DNA of 64,000 nt from Woeseiaceae bacterium (GCA_028289545.1 JANQPG010000001.1:45206-109205); one strand, 5' to 3'. Shown: positions 24,344-33,627, counted from the stretch's first letter. A program made the numbers and translations. The notes: generated by a model not told the origin, from the sequence alone.

Positions 24344-24367
24344 GTTACAGCAGCGTAATGTTGTAAC
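24344..24367. promoter_or_regulatory. Inverted repeat upstream of TonB receptor
   Basis: GTTACA (24344-24349) and TGTAAC (24362-24367) form a perfect 6-12-6 inverted repeat in the 211-bp gap before the receptor at 24479. It may be a regulator site. No cobalamin-type riboswitch box is recognisable in this gap. Confidence 0.35.
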
Positions 24368-24478
24368 ATATGCCTGCTCACCGCTTCCGCAGCGGTTCGG
24401 GCCTTGTTTTTCGGCCCGTGCATCCGAAAGCGCTCAGCTTTCGTATATCAAGCAATACGACGGAATGAGGGCAGGGGT

Positions 24479-26539
24479 ATGAGAACCATCCTTGGGTTGG
24501 CGTCGGCGGCGACACTGGGCGGCGCCATGATGCTGACCACGACCGCGCACGCCTGGGACGAGGGCGGTCGCGCAGGCGTGGTCGAGGAACTTGTTGTCTA
24601 CGGCCGCGCCGAACCGCTCTTGGGGGAGGCTGCAACCGCGTCCGAGGGTATCGTGGGATACGACGACATCCAGGCGCCGCCGAAGCTGCGCGTCGGTGAA
24701 CTCGTCGAGGCCGTGCCCGGCATGGTGGCCACGCAGCATTCCGGCACCGGCAAGGCCAACCAGTATTTCATCCGCGGCTTCAACCTCGATCACGGCACCG
24801 ATTTCGCCGTCAGCGTGGAAGGCGTGCCGATCAACATGCGCAGCCACGGTCACGGTCAGGGCTACCTGGACCTGAACTTCCTGATCCCGGAGCTGGTCGA
24901 GACGACGCGGTTTCGCCGCGGGCCGTATTCGGCGAGCGTGGGCGATTTCTCGTCCGCGGCCAGCGTCGAATTCGATCTGTACGATCGGCTCGATGAAGCG
25001 CTGATCTCCGCAACCCTCGGCGAATACGGTTTCTACCGCGCGCTCGGCGCAGCCAGTGTGGATGTCGGTGCGGGCTCGGCAACCGGAGCCGTGGATTTCA
25101 CGGCGTACGACGGGCCCTGGGACCTGAGCGAAGACCTCGAGCAGTTCAAACTGTTTGGCGCCTACAACGGCCGCGTCGGCGACGCCGACTTCCGCCTGAC
25201 CTTGCAGTCCTACGACAGTGAGTGGACATCGACCGACCAGATCGCGGCGAGAGCCGTCGACTCGGGTCTGATCAGCCGTCTCGGCAACCTGGACGACGAC
25301 CTTGGTGGGGAGACGTCCCGTCATGCGCTGACCGGCTCGCTGGATTTCGGCGGTGTCTCGGTTTCCGCCTACGCCGTCGATTACGGTTTTGCGCTGTTCT
25401 CCAACTTCACTTACTTCCTCGACGATCCCGATGCCGGTGACGAATTCGAGCAGCGTGACGAGCGTCGCGTGTACGGCATTGGTGTTCAGGGCGCCTCGAA
25501 CCCGGCGGGCGCCGGCGGGCCGCTGACCTTCGCCTGGGGTTCCGATCTCCGATTCGACGACATTGGCGAAGTTGGCCTGTATCGCACGGTCGCGAGGGAG
25601 CGCGTCGGGACGGTGCGCGCCGACCGGGTCGAGCAGCTGTCGCTGTCCGCCTGGGGCGAATCGCGCTGGCAGGTTACAAGAAACCTGCGTGCCATTCTTG
25701 GCCTGCGCGCCGACTGGTATGACTGGGACGTCACGGCGTTCAGGGGCGAAAACTCCGGAAGCGGCGACGACGCGATCGTTACTCCGAAACTCGGATTGGC
25801 CTGGCTGCTGAATGACGCCGTAGAAGTTTACGCCAGCATGGGGAGCGGCTTTCATTCCAACGATGTCCGCGGTGCGACGATTAGTGTCGACCCGGGCGAC
25901 GGAGCGCCGGTCGAGTCCGTGCCTGTGCTTGTGCGGTCGAACGGCGGTGAACTCGGGCTTCGCTTCGAGCGCGGCCGTTCACTCAACGCAACGCTGTCTG
26001 TTTTCTGGCTCGAACTCGACTCCGAGCTGGTCTACATTGGCGATGCCGGCGCCACCGAGCCGAACCAGGGTTCGGAGCGGCTGGGCGTCGAATCCACTGT
26101 ATTCTGGCGACCTGCCGACTGGCTGGCGATCAACGCTTCTTACGCCCTCACCGACGCGCGATTCCGCAGAGATCTTGGCGACGGCCGGGAAATACCGGGA
26201 GCCGTGGAATCGACCTTTTCCCTGGGGGTGAACGGCAAGTGGGCAAACGGCTGGTCGACGAGCGCAAGATTGCGCTGGCTCGGCGAAGCGCCGCTCGTCG
26301 AGGACAACTCGGTTCGATCCGACGCTTCGCTGCTCGTGAACGCGGGCGTCGCCTGGCGAGGTGGGCCGCTCGAATATCGTGTGGACGTCTTTAACGTCTT
26401 TGATTCGAACGACAACGACATTGCCTACTTCTATGCGTCGCGACTCCCCGGCGAGTCAATCGGCGGTGTTGAGGACGTCCATTTCCACCCGCTCGAGCCT
26501 CGCAGCGTCAGGGCTTCGGTAACCTGGCACTGGAAATAG
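24479..26539 (+). CDS. TonB-dependent receptor
   Basis: A 686-residue outer-membrane receptor. The signal peptide (MRTILGLASAATLGGAM..., cleaved near AHAWD) is followed by a short TonB-box region (GVVEELVVYGRAEP), a plug domain with YFIRGFNLDHGTDFAVSVEG and TRFRRGPYSASVGDFSSAAS, and a beta-barrel to the C-terminus. The protein ends TWHWK rather than with Phe, slightly unusual for barrel-assembly signals. ATG 24479 is chosen because GGCAGGGG precedes it and the signal peptide then starts correctly. No TGTGATCACA site is present, so it is not part of that regulon. Ligand unknown. Confidence 0.9.
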   Translation: MRTILGLASAATLGGAMMLTTTAHAWDEGGRAGVVEELVVYGRAEPLLGEAATASEGIVGYDDIQAPPKLRVGELVEAVPGMVATQHSGTGKANQYFIRGFNLDHGTDFAVSVEGVPINMRSHGHGQGYLDLNFLIPELVETTRFRRGPYSASVGDFSSAASVEFDLYDRLDEALISATLGEYGFYRALGAASVDVGAGSATGAVDFTAYDGPWDLSEDLEQFKLFGAYNGRVGDADFRLTLQSYDSEWTSTDQIAARAVDSGLISRLGNLDDDLGGETSRHALTGSLDFGGVSVSAYAVDYGFALFSNFTYFLDDPDAGDEFEQRDERRVYGIGVQGASNPAGAGGPLTFAWGSDLRFDDIGEVGLYRTVARERVGTVRADRVEQLSLSAWGESRWQVTRNLRAILGLRADWYDWDVTAFRGENSGSGDDAIVTPKLGLAWLLNDAVEVYASMGSGFHSNDVRGATISVDPGDGAPVESVPVLVRSNGGELGLRFERGRSLNATLSVFWLELDSELVYIGDAGATEPNQGSERLGVESTVFWRPADWLAINASYALTDARFRRDLGDGREIPGAVESTFSLGVNGKWANGWSTSARLRWLGEAPLVEDNSVRSDASLLVNAGVAWRGGPLEYRVDVFNVFDSNDNDIAYFYASRLPGESIGGVEDVHFHPLEPRSVRASVTWHWK

Positions 26540-26584
26540 GAAGCCGCCACCGGATTTCGCTGCCGGAAAGTCGGAGGTTCCGGA

Positions 26585-27283
26585 TCAGTCGTCCAACGCA
26601 AAAACGACCGTGACGTAAGCGGTAAAGCTCAGGTCCGCTGCGTTGTAGCTCTCTGCCTGATCAGCGGCTTCCGTCATGCGGTACATGGCTCTTTGGGGTA
26701 TCGGCGGTCCCGGTACGTTCGGCGCAGCGTTGATACTGATGACGTCGCCCAGATCGGCGTCCAGCGAATCCGCCAGCACCTCGGCGTTTGCCTCGGCGTC
26801 TTCGGCTGCGGCGCGCAGCGCTTCGCGGTAGGCGTCTTTACGACGGCTCGAGTCGAGCATTGGAGGCGATACCTGGTTGACGCCGGCGCTGACGGCGCCC
26901 TCGATGACGGCGCCGAGCTGATCCAGGTCGTCGATTCGCACGACCATTTGCCGCTCCGCAATGTAGCCCAACAGCTCCTGCTTGTTATCTTCCTGGTTCC
27001 AGCGGTATTCCGGCCTTACCGAGGCGCCGGTCGTATCGATGTCGTCGCGGTCGACTCCCAGGCGGCGCGTGAGTCTGAGAACCCGGTTGCTGACCTCGGC
27101 AGCTGATTTCTGGGCTTCGGCGACTTCCTCGTCGCGCGCGACGATCGACATACGTATCGTGGCGCGATCAGGCTCGATCTCGGCGGTACCGGTTCCGTTG
27201 ACGGTAATCGATCTCACGGGCTCGTCGGCTGTCGCGAGCGTGCTGATCGAAAGCAGAAAAACGATTCCCAGTGACTTGAACAT
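26585..27283 (-). CDS. Periplasmic SIMPL-domain (DUF541) protein
   Basis: A 232-residue exported protein: signal peptide MFKSLGIVFLLSISTLATA, then a SIMPL domain starting SITVNGTGTAEIEPDRATIRM, the hallmark of the family, and ending in strands with SFTAYVTVVFAL. SIMPL/YggE proteins of Gram-negative bacteria are periplasmic or membrane-linked and have been connected to oxidative stress; the molecular activity is not settled. ATG 27283 is taken as the start because the signal peptide then begins properly. It is convergent with the TonB receptor and divergent from the lipoprotein gene. Confidence 0.88.
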   Translation of the reverse strand: MFKSLGIVFLLSISTLATADEPVRSITVNGTGTAEIEPDRATIRMSIVARDEEVAEAQKSAAEVSNRVLRLTRRLGVDRDDIDTTGASVRPEYRWNQEDNKQELLGYIAERQMVVRIDDLDQLGAVIEGAVSAGVNQVSPPMLDSSRRKDAYREALRAAAEDAEANAEVLADSLDADLGDVISINAAPNVPGPPIPQRAMYRMTEAADQAESYNAADLSFTAYVTVVFALDD

Positions 27284-27443
27284 GAGCGTTACCTGTATAG
27301 TGTAAGGAGCACGAGCCACGGGCCGCTGCCGTATCGGTTTCCACGGTCAGTCCGATGGCGTGCTCAATGATTGCACACGCTCCGGCAGAAAGAGAGTCAT
27401 TGTTGTATTGATTTTGTGTGTTCGGACCGATGATCGGAGAAGA

Positions 27444-27887
27444 ATGTACATGTACTGGCGAGCTGCGTTCCCGGCTGTTTTCCTGCTCTCCCTCACGTCG
27501 TGCAGTGAGCCGAACACCGGCGGCGAACGCCATGCGAATCCAGACGATTTTGTCGACGAATCGCCGAAACTCGTACTGAGCCCGGCCGTCTCGCCGAATG
27601 AAGCCTTGCGTCATCTGCCCGTTTCCGTTGGCGACCGGGTGCGCATCGTAACCTCGCCAGTCGGCGACGAGCTGCAGATTTCGGGGATGACGGCGGAAGT
27701 CATCGAGGTCCGAGATTCGGGATCGACCGCGGCGATCGCTGTCGACGGACAGGATTGGAAGATCACTATATCGTCGAGTCTTCTGGAGCCGATCGATCCA
27801 CCGGCAGGATTGGAGATTTCGATGGGAGATCGGACGTGGGTCAGCAATCAGGACGGCGAATGGGTCGAAGTAGGCCCCGACAACTAG
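27444..27887 (+). CDS. Hypothetical lipoprotein
   Basis: A 147-residue protein. ATG 27444 is preceded by GGAGAAGA. The N-terminus MYMYWRAAFPAVFLLSLTSC is a lipoprotein signal with lipobox LTSC, so the mature protein starts at Cys and is anchored in a membrane. The mature part contains SVGDRVRIVTSPVGDELQISGMTAEVIEV, which reads like a small beta-barrel domain. I do not recognise a family. A longer upstream start would put a charged, non-signal-like stretch in front and is rejected. Confidence 0.7.
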   Translation: MYMYWRAAFPAVFLLSLTSCSEPNTGGERHANPDDFVDESPKLVLSPAVSPNEALRHLPVSVGDRVRIVTSPVGDELQISGMTAEVIEVRDSGSTAAIAVDGQDWKITISSSLLEPIDPPAGLEISMGDRTWVSNQDGEWVEVGPDN

Positions 27888-28027
27888 CGCCATTTCCCAG
27901 CAGTTTACGCGTGGGCTGCAGGCGCCCCTTTTGTTCTCGACATTCGCCTATACTGGTGCAGGCCGTTTGCTTGCGGTAGTCATGAAAAGGCGTGTGTCCT
28001 ATTCGTCTGGATAAAGGAAACTGAGGT

Positions 28028-28861
28028 TTGGGCGGCAACGGCGGTTCGAGTTCGCAGCTCGTTTTGATCCTGGCGGCGAACATCTCGCTCTTATTTCATG
28101 TGGCGGCGGCCGATGAAAGCTCAGCCGCCGCTTCTATGCAGGGGGACAACACGTTGACCGAAGTCAGCGGATGGGTGCGGCAGGCCATCGACCTTTCCGA
28201 CGCCGGGGACTACGAGAGCGCCCGTGGGCTTTTGACGCGAGCCGCCGAAGCGGATCCCGATAACCCACAGGCGTACTTCGAGCGGGGTATCGTGTTCATG
28301 AACCTGGATCGCGAGGCCGAAGCCGTGGCGGACTTTTCCAAAGCGCTCGAGATCGATCCAGCATACCCCGGCGCGCTGGACTGGCGTCGGCGTGCATTGT
28401 CGTCACTGGGCGAGTATCAGCAAGCCGCCGAAGACTGCTTGAAGGACCTTGAAGAAAACCCTGCAGGCCCCCACAAGGGTATGGGGGTCAATCCGCAACG
28501 GTGGACCGATTGTGCGGAGATGCTCTCCAGAGCCGGAGAATCCGCCAGAGCGGAGGGGCTCCTGGAGACCTATTTCACCCGCTATGCCGACAAGGTGTCG
28601 GCGTACGCAACGTACGAAACGGCGCCCATGCGCATGCTGGCGACCCTGAAGCTCAACGTGGGTGACGCCAAGGCGGCTCTGACGTACGCTCGGCAAGCGT
28701 ACGCCAGTGAACATCAGGTGCCGACGGACGTTTTGTTATTGGCGCTGGCGCTCGAGGCTTCCGGCGACCTCGATGGCGCACGTGCGACGTGCGCCGAGGC
28801 GATGTCGATCAACGATCAAATGCCGGGCGTGCGCGAGTTGCATCAGAGGCTCGACCGCTAG
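28028..28861 (+). CDS. Exported tetratricopeptide-repeat protein
   Basis: A 277-residue protein with a hydrophobic N-terminal signal (LVLILAANISLLFHVAAADE) and at least three TPR-like repeats. The clearest are ESARGLLTRAAEADPDNPQA and AVADFSKALEIDPAYPGALD (about residues 65-125), with another near the C-terminus (ALALEASGDLDGARATCAEA). TPRs mediate protein contacts; the partner is unknown. The start is TTG 28028; no ATG fits the signal. The next gene begins 32 bp downstream on the same strand, so the two are probably co-transcribed. Confidence 0.8.
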   Translation: MGGNGGSSSQLVLILAANISLLFHVAAADESSAAASMQGDNTLTEVSGWVRQAIDLSDAGDYESARGLLTRAAEADPDNPQAYFERGIVFMNLDREAEAVADFSKALEIDPAYPGALDWRRRALSSLGEYQQAAEDCLKDLEENPAGPHKGMGVNPQRWTDCAEMLSRAGESARAEGLLETYFTRYADKVSAYATYETAPMRMLATLKLNVGDAKAALTYARQAYASEHQVPTDVLLLALALEASGDLDGARATCAEAMSINDQMPGVRELHQRLDR

Positions 28862-28893
28862 AATTCGTTCCAAGAAGCGGCGGAGGCATTGCG

Positions 28894-30105
28894 TTGTTTG
28901 GTTACTCAGAAAAAAAACTGGCGAAGGATATCGGCAAAATTGCGAAGCGCCTGGACAGCGGGCTCTCCTCGACCTATGACCCGCAGTCGCGATCCGTTGA
29001 TCTGCACCGTGTTTCGGACGGCGAAACCGCTCCGTACAACATTTACCTCGGCAACCTGTATCTAAAGCTAAAGGACATGACTCGCGCCCAGCGCAGCGAG
29101 TCGATCGAAGCGTTTCTTGCCGAAGTTCTGTTCCCGAAGGAACTGACGGCGGACGAACTCATTGCGTCGCTCGCGCTGCGCGCGAGGACTCGTTTCGAGC
29201 TGGACCTGAGGCGGAATCTGATGGCCATTGGCGGCGCCCCTTTCGAGACCGTCGCTTACGGGGACGGCGACCTGCTGCTCGAACTCGTTGCTGACGGTGA
29301 CGAGTCCATCATGTCGGTGTCCCCGGATAAACTCTCCGAGGCGTCGATCTCCGCCGACGATGCCTACAAGACCGCCGCCGCAACACTGGTTCGCGCGACC
29401 GGCGAAAGCCAGTGGACGCAGATATCGGAGCAAATCTGGGCGTCGACCTACGAGGACGACTACGACTTTTCGCGCCTGGTCGCCGCGGGCTTGTCCGCGC
29501 GATTTCCCTTCGACGGCGCGCCGGTCGTTTTTGCGCCCTCGCATTCCGTATGCCTGGCGACCGATACGCCGAAGGGTCCCGTGCTGGCGGAAATGATCGA
29601 GATCGGCAACAAAGCGGCAGAATCGCACCGGCCTTTCAGCCAGTTGTTGTGGACGCTGCTGCCCGACGAACACTGGGCACGATGGACGACAACCCCGGGA
29701 GAAGACGGTCACGCCGAATTTGTGCTCCAGGAACTGCGCGAACGTGTTGCGCAGTACGACGATCAGCAGCAGTACCTCGAGTCGTTGCTGCAGGACAGGG
29801 GCGAAGACAGTTTTGTCGCCTCGTATCAGGTGTACGAGCGTAACGGCGAGTTGCAGAGTGTCGCAACCTACACGCTTAACCTGCCGAGCTATCTGCCCGA
29901 GACTGACATCGTGGCGCTGGTCGATCCCGAATCGGGCAACAAAGAGCCTGTGCTGGGAGCGGTGACGTGGGCGCAATTTGCAGAAGCCCTGGGAAGTGAC
30001 ACGCTAAAAGTGATGGACGATCTTTCTCCGCCGCGGTTTCAGCTGCTGGGCAAACTAACGGACGAGCAGCTACAGCGGCTGCAGGGCGCTCTGCAGCCTG
30101 TCTGA
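28894..30105 (+). CDS. YtpQ/DUF1444-like protein of unknown function
   Basis: A 403-residue soluble protein without signal or membrane segments. The start is TTG 28894 with GGAGG (28882-28886) at good spacing; extending upstream would run into the TPR gene. The segments YNIYLGNLYLKLKD, LLLELVADGDESIMSVSPDKL and DDAYKTAAATLVRA resemble the DUF1444/YtpQ pattern; a second related half seems to follow (YQVYERNGELQSVATYTLNL). Function unknown. Position after the TPR gene suggests a shared role. Confidence 0.6.
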   Translation: MFGYSEKKLAKDIGKIAKRLDSGLSSTYDPQSRSVDLHRVSDGETAPYNIYLGNLYLKLKDMTRAQRSESIEAFLAEVLFPKELTADELIASLALRARTRFELDLRRNLMAIGGAPFETVAYGDGDLLLELVADGDESIMSVSPDKLSEASISADDAYKTAAATLVRATGESQWTQISEQIWASTYEDDYDFSRLVAAGLSARFPFDGAPVVFAPSHSVCLATDTPKGPVLAEMIEIGNKAAESHRPFSQLLWTLLPDEHWARWTTTPGEDGHAEFVLQELRERVAQYDDQQQYLESLLQDRGEDSFVASYQVYERNGELQSVATYTLNLPSYLPETDIVALVDPESGNKEPVLGAVTWAQFAEALGSDTLKVMDDLSPPRFQLLGKLTDEQLQRLQGALQPV

Positions 30106-30119
30106 ACATCCGCATTTTT

Positions 30120-30653
30120 CTAGGCAAACGTACCGCGGATCGGGTAGTTGTTCTCGGGTTTGCGAATCCACTCGAGTCCGCTGACGAGCACCTCGAGATC
30201 CGGTCTGGCAAACGGGTTGTTCGAAATGTCGACCACCTGCAGTTCACCCGCGGCGTTGATGACAAACAGCCCGGGCTCGGCAAAATTATGGTCCGTCTCT
30301 TTCTCGGATCGAGGCACCGATACATACAGCCCCAGTGCCTGCATCTGTTCGAGTGTCAGTCCGTGAAACAGCGGGAAATTGACGTCGAGCCGTGTCCGGT
30401 GTTCGTCGAGTTGCTCTTTACTGTCCGCCGAGACGGCGGCAACGTCGATCCCGATATCGAGCAGTCTTTGCCGGAAACCTGTGAGCTTGTTCAGGAATTT
30501 TGTGCACAGCGGGCAATGACGGCCGCGGTAGACGACAACCAGCTGCCAGTCGGCGTCGCCGGTGGGCCGGCTAACATCGACAAGCGTCTCATCCGAATAC
30601 CGTACGGATAGAGTCGGAAAACTCGTGCCCGCGTGCAGCTTGCTCGTGTTCAT
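30120..30653 (-). CDS. Peroxiredoxin-like (AhpC/TSA) protein
   Basis: A 177-residue thioredoxin-fold protein. The active site reads VVYRGRHCPLCTKFLNKL, a CxxC motif in the position of the peroxidatic Cys, followed by VAAVSADSKEQLDEHR and PGLFVINAAGELQVVDIS, typical of AhpC/TSA relatives. It is likely a thiol-dependent peroxidase or reductase in the cytosol. The gene is divergent from an HxlR regulator across a 96-bp spacer, so it is probably the regulator's target. Confidence 0.88.
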   Translation of the reverse strand: MNTSKLHAGTSFPTLSVRYSDETLVDVSRPTGDADWQLVVVYRGRHCPLCTKFLNKLTGFRQRLLDIGIDVAAVSADSKEQLDEHRTRLDVNFPLFHGLTLEQMQALGLYVSVPRSEKETDHNFAEPGLFVINAAGELQVVDISNNPFARPDLEVLVSGLEWIRKPENNYPIRGTFA

Positions 30654-30749
30654 GGGTGCTCCTGTGCTGTGAGTACGCTGAAAGTGACCGCATGGTGGTA
30701 TAGTAAGTAACCAATTTCAACCAGTATACTTTTTGTAACCTAGTTGACG

Positions 30750-31106
30750 ATGAAGGCCAGCATCACGACCGATTCCGAAGGGCGCAAGCGCGTTTCGGAG
30801 CCCTGTCTCGAACCCTGCCCGATCGAGCGGGGCATGCGTCTCATCGGCGGTAAATGGAAAGGCTCCATCCTCTGGCACCTGAAGGATGGGCCCGTGCGTT
30901 TCAACGACCTTTCCCGCCAGCTCGGCGGTGCAAGCAAGAAGATGGTGAACCAGCGTCTCAGGGAAATGGAGGCGATGGAGCTCGTCGAGCGCCGCGTGCT
31001 GAGCACCCGCCCGGTTGCTGTTGCCTATGAGATTACCGACTTCGGACGTTCGACGCTCGACGTGCTGGATCAGCTGCGGGTGTGGGCTGAGGAGCATCAG
31101 GTATAA
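30750..31106 (+). CDS. HxlR-family transcriptional regulator
   Basis: A 118-residue winged-helix regulator. Two N-terminal Cys (EPCLEPCPIERGMRLIGGKW) precede the helix-turn-helix (VRFNDLSRQLGGASKKMVNQ) and wing (RRVLSTRPVAVAYEITDFG). HxlR proteins often sense electrophiles or redox change through a Cys near this position and commonly control a divergent gene, here the peroxiredoxin-like protein. The spacer holds the short palindrome AGTATACT (about 30723-30730) and repeated GTAAC motifs that could be the binding site. ATG 30750 is preferred to TTG 30744. Confidence 0.9.
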   Translation: MKASITTDSEGRKRVSEPCLEPCPIERGMRLIGGKWKGSILWHLKDGPVRFNDLSRQLGGASKKMVNQRLREMEAMELVERRVLSTRPVAVAYEITDFGRSTLDVLDQLRVWAEEHQV

Positions 31107-31380
31107 ACAAGCCATTCCCGATCATGCGACACTAGGAGTGCTGGCGGCCGCGCCAGAGAACCATCCAATGCGGCCGTCGATTCCGCCTCATACAAGCTGT
31201 CGCCCTCCCTGACGTCGAAGCGATATCCGGACGCCAGTCCACGGCTTCGCCTGAGTGCTATCGCTGCCGGCCAGGCAGCCGTTGCTCCGATCGTGAATAC
31301 CAGTGGCTATACTCGCCTGTCGGTAGCCGGCAATGTGCGGCTATTTTGTACTCTCGTAAAAAATCGATAAGGAGGTATCA

Positions 31381-31728
31381 ATGAAACACGCTTTGGCTAT
31401 TCTTGCTCTCTTTGTCTGTTCCACTTCTTACGCGGCGGGTTGGACACAGTTTGCCGTGCCCACGCAGGTGGATATCGAAAGAGGGAACGGTGTGATGGTT
31501 TACGGCAGCTTCGGTAACCCAGGCACCTGCTCGGTAGCGGACCAGGTCTATGTTCAGTCCACCCATCCGCAGTACCAGGAGGTTTATGCGGCCATACTGG
31601 CGGCATTCAGCTCCGGGAAACAGCTCCAGTTTTACATACACTCCTGCGAATCGGTGATCTGGTACTCGGCTGCGACGACCAAGTACAACACCATGGAACC
31701 GGGCGGAGCGCTCAACATGAAGCATTGA
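31381..31728 (+). CDS. Small secreted protein of unknown function
   Basis: A 115-residue protein with a clear signal peptide (MKHALAILALFVCSTSYAAG), giving a mature protein of about 95 residues with two cysteines (PGTCSVADQ and IHSCESV) suited to one disulphide. A perfect AAGGAGGT precedes the ATG, suggesting strong translation. The central helix region HPQYQEVYAAILAAFSSGKQ between beta-rich parts recalls small OB-fold secreted proteins, but I cannot assign a family. The 274 bp upstream show no recognisable gene. Confidence 0.75.
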   Translation: MKHALAILALFVCSTSYAAGWTQFAVPTQVDIERGNGVMVYGSFGNPGTCSVADQVYVQSTHPQYQEVYAAILAAFSSGKQLQFYIHSCESVIWYSAATTKYNTMEPGGALNMKH

Positions 31729-31823
31729 ACGGCGGTCTGGCGGCCGGGCACGTACGGGCCCGGCTGCATTTCCGGCAGCCTGGTCCGAGTAATTCTCAGC
31801 GCATGAGCAATCGGGCGCTTGTC

Positions 31824-32408
31824 CTAGGAGCCAATCCCCAGCTTTTTCTCACAAGCGGCAATCCAGCGCCTCAGGTTTGTTCTCGACTCGAGATCGAACC
31901 CCCCTTCGCCAGCAACCCGTGTGTAGGCAAGAAGTGCAATGTCTGCAATGCTGAACGCGCGGCCGTCGAACCACTCGTTGCTCTCCAGCGTCTGCTCCAT
32001 CAAATCGAGCGCCGCCTCTCCGCGCTCAACGCGCCACGGTTCGCGCTCTTCGGCCGACTTGCCGAGGAACAGCATCTGAAACCGGCAGACCGCAATGTAA
32101 GGCTCATGACTGTATTGCTCCCAGAACAGCCACTCATCGATCTTCGCTTGCAGATAGGTGTCGTCAGGCAGTAATTCGCTGCCTGCGGCGAGGTAGCGAA
32201 TGATTGCGTTGGACTGCGCCAGCGTGCGGCCGTCCTCAAGTTCCACGGCAGGCACCTGGCCCTGCGGGTTGATTGCACGAAAAGGCTCGGCGCGAGACTC
32301 GCCCTGCATGATGTCGATCTCGATCCACTCGTAGGGGAGCTTCAGGTAGTCCGCCGTGTAGCTGACCTTGAGGCAGTTACCGGAGCGGGAGTTGCCGTAA
32401 ACTCTCAC
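31824..32408 (-). CDS. Glutathione S-transferase family protein
   Basis: A 194-residue GST. The thioredoxin-fold N-domain has MRVYGNSRSGNCLKV, with Ser/Asn candidates for thiol activation, and the cis-Pro GQVPAVELEDGRTLAQSNAI that binds glutathione. The all-helical C-domain includes FSIADIALLAYTRVAGEGGF. The gene overlaps the transporter upstream by four bases and is the last of a three-gene minus-strand operon likely controlled by the MocR protein at 33693. Perhaps it detoxifies a compound that the transporter exports. Confidence 0.92.
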   Translation of the reverse strand: MRVYGNSRSGNCLKVSYTADYLKLPYEWIEIDIMQGESRAEPFRAINPQGQVPAVELEDGRTLAQSNAIIRYLAAGSELLPDDTYLQAKIDEWLFWEQYSHEPYIAVCRFQMLFLGKSAEEREPWRVERGEAALDLMEQTLESNEWFDGRAFSIADIALLAYTRVAGEGGFDLESRTNLRRWIAACEKKLGIGS

Positions 32409-33385
32409 GTTTCAGCCTCGAGTATCTTGGTTTTTGCTACCGAGCATGCGGGCCTTTCCGGTTTGGGCTCTGCCTCGGGCTTCGATCCCGTTTCGTGCTT
32501 CGTCCGTCCCTCGCCGAGCACGAACAGGTTGCCCGCGAGCACCAGCGCCGTGCCGATGATAATTGTGGCATCGATGCGCAATCCCTCGAACAGCGCGGAC
32601 AGGATCAGCGCTACGACCGGAAACATGACCATACTGTAACCGGCCCGGTGCGCGCCAATGCGGCCGAGCAGGGTGAGATAGGCGCCAAACGCCACGATCG
32701 AGCCGAATACCGACAGGTATACGAGCGAAATGACGTAACCGGCCGACCATTCAAAGTTGAAGGGATGGCCGCCGTAAATCGCAACGGCGCCGTTGAACAG
32801 CGCTCCGTAGAACATTCCCCAGGCATTGGACGGTACAACCGGCAGTCCGGCTTTCTGCGCACGCTGCGACGCCATGTTGCCGAACGAAGCGACGAGCGCG
32901 CCGCCGGCGGCAAGGAGCGAACCCAGGAATACGCTGTCGCTGAACGTAAGATCGCCAATCTGCGGCGCAAATAGCGTGACAATCCCGATGATGCCGAGCA
33001 TGGCGCCGAACAGCACGCGCCGGCCCGCGCGCACGCCGAACAGGAGCCGCGCATTGATGATGTTCATCCAGACCATCGTCGAAAAGGCAATGGCCGTCAG
33101 CGCCGACGTAATGTAAACCTGCGCGCGGTAGGCCAGCACGTAGTTGAGGCCGAACAGCAGCAGTCCAAGCAGCGCAAACCAGAGGTGATTGCGCAGAGGG
33201 AATTTGAGCCTCAAGCCCTTCAGGCAGCACCAGCCGAAAAGGATTGCCGCGGCTGACGCGTAGCGATAGACGAGTGAAACTTCAGGTGCGACTGTGCCGA
33301 GCTGAAACTCGATTGCAAACCAGGTGGATCCCCAGATCAGTACGGTTATGACGTACAGCAGGCGGTTGCTAACGGACGGGTTCAC
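32405..33385 (-). CDS. EamA/DMT-superfamily transporter
   Basis: A 326-residue inner-membrane protein with about ten transmembrane segments arranged as two EamA repeats. It starts LLYVITVLIWGSTWFAIEFQ, the usual first helix with a W-G-S-T-W motif. A charged tail (TKHETGSKPEAEPKPERPA) follows the last helix. Members export amino acids, metabolites or drugs. It is coupled by ATGA overlaps to the small Cys-rich gene upstream and the GST gene downstream. MocR-type regulators frequently sit beside such exporters, as here. Confidence 0.92.
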   Translation of the reverse strand: MNPSVSNRLLYVITVLIWGSTWFAIEFQLGTVAPEVSLVYRYASAAAILFGWCCLKGLRLKFPLRNHLWFALLGLLLFGLNYVLAYRAQVYITSALTAIAFSTMVWMNIINARLLFGVRAGRRVLFGAMLGIIGIVTLFAPQIGDLTFSDSVFLGSLLAAGGALVASFGNMASQRAQKAGLPVVPSNAWGMFYGALFNGAVAIYGGHPFNFEWSAGYVISLVYLSVFGSIVAFGAYLTLLGRIGAHRAGYSMVMFPVVALILSALFEGLRIDATIIIGTALVLAGNLFVLGEGRTKHETGSKPEAEPKPERPACSVAKTKILEAET

Positions 33386-33585
33386 GACTCATCCTCACAT
33401 TCGAAGCAGCGCATCGATTGCGAGAGCAGTCGTCCACGCAGATCACGGTAGCGGTGCAGGTGTTCGACCGCGCAGACCAGCGCTTTGATGCCTGCCGTCC
33501 TGAAAGGCGCTCGCGCCAGCCAGGAATCGGATCTCATGTCCTTGCAATACGCGGTATCGCAGTTGTTCACAGGGCAATGATGCAT
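33382..33585 (-). CDS. Small cysteine-rich protein
   Basis: A 67-residue protein starting at 33585 behind an excellent GGGGAGGA and ending in a four-base overlap with the transporter start, so it is almost certainly translated. Cysteines are clustered at both ends: CPVNNCDTAYC near the N-terminus and CFEC near the C-terminus, a layout suggesting a small metal-binding fold. His residues (MHHCP) could add ligands. No signal peptide. Function unknown; it leads the operon with the exporter and GST. Confidence 0.72.
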   Translation of the reverse strand: MHHCPVNNCDTAYCKDMRSDSWLARAPFRTAGIKALVCAVEHLHRYRDLRGRLLSQSMRCFECEDES

Positions 33586-33627
33586 TGGCTTTCCTCCCCG
33601 GTGGCGCAGCCTTGTGCGGACTTGGAC

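Noticed and set aside
24268..24478. Possible cobalamin riboswitch before the second TonB receptor
   Set aside because: No B12-box-like conserved segment is recognisable; only short inverted repeats are present.
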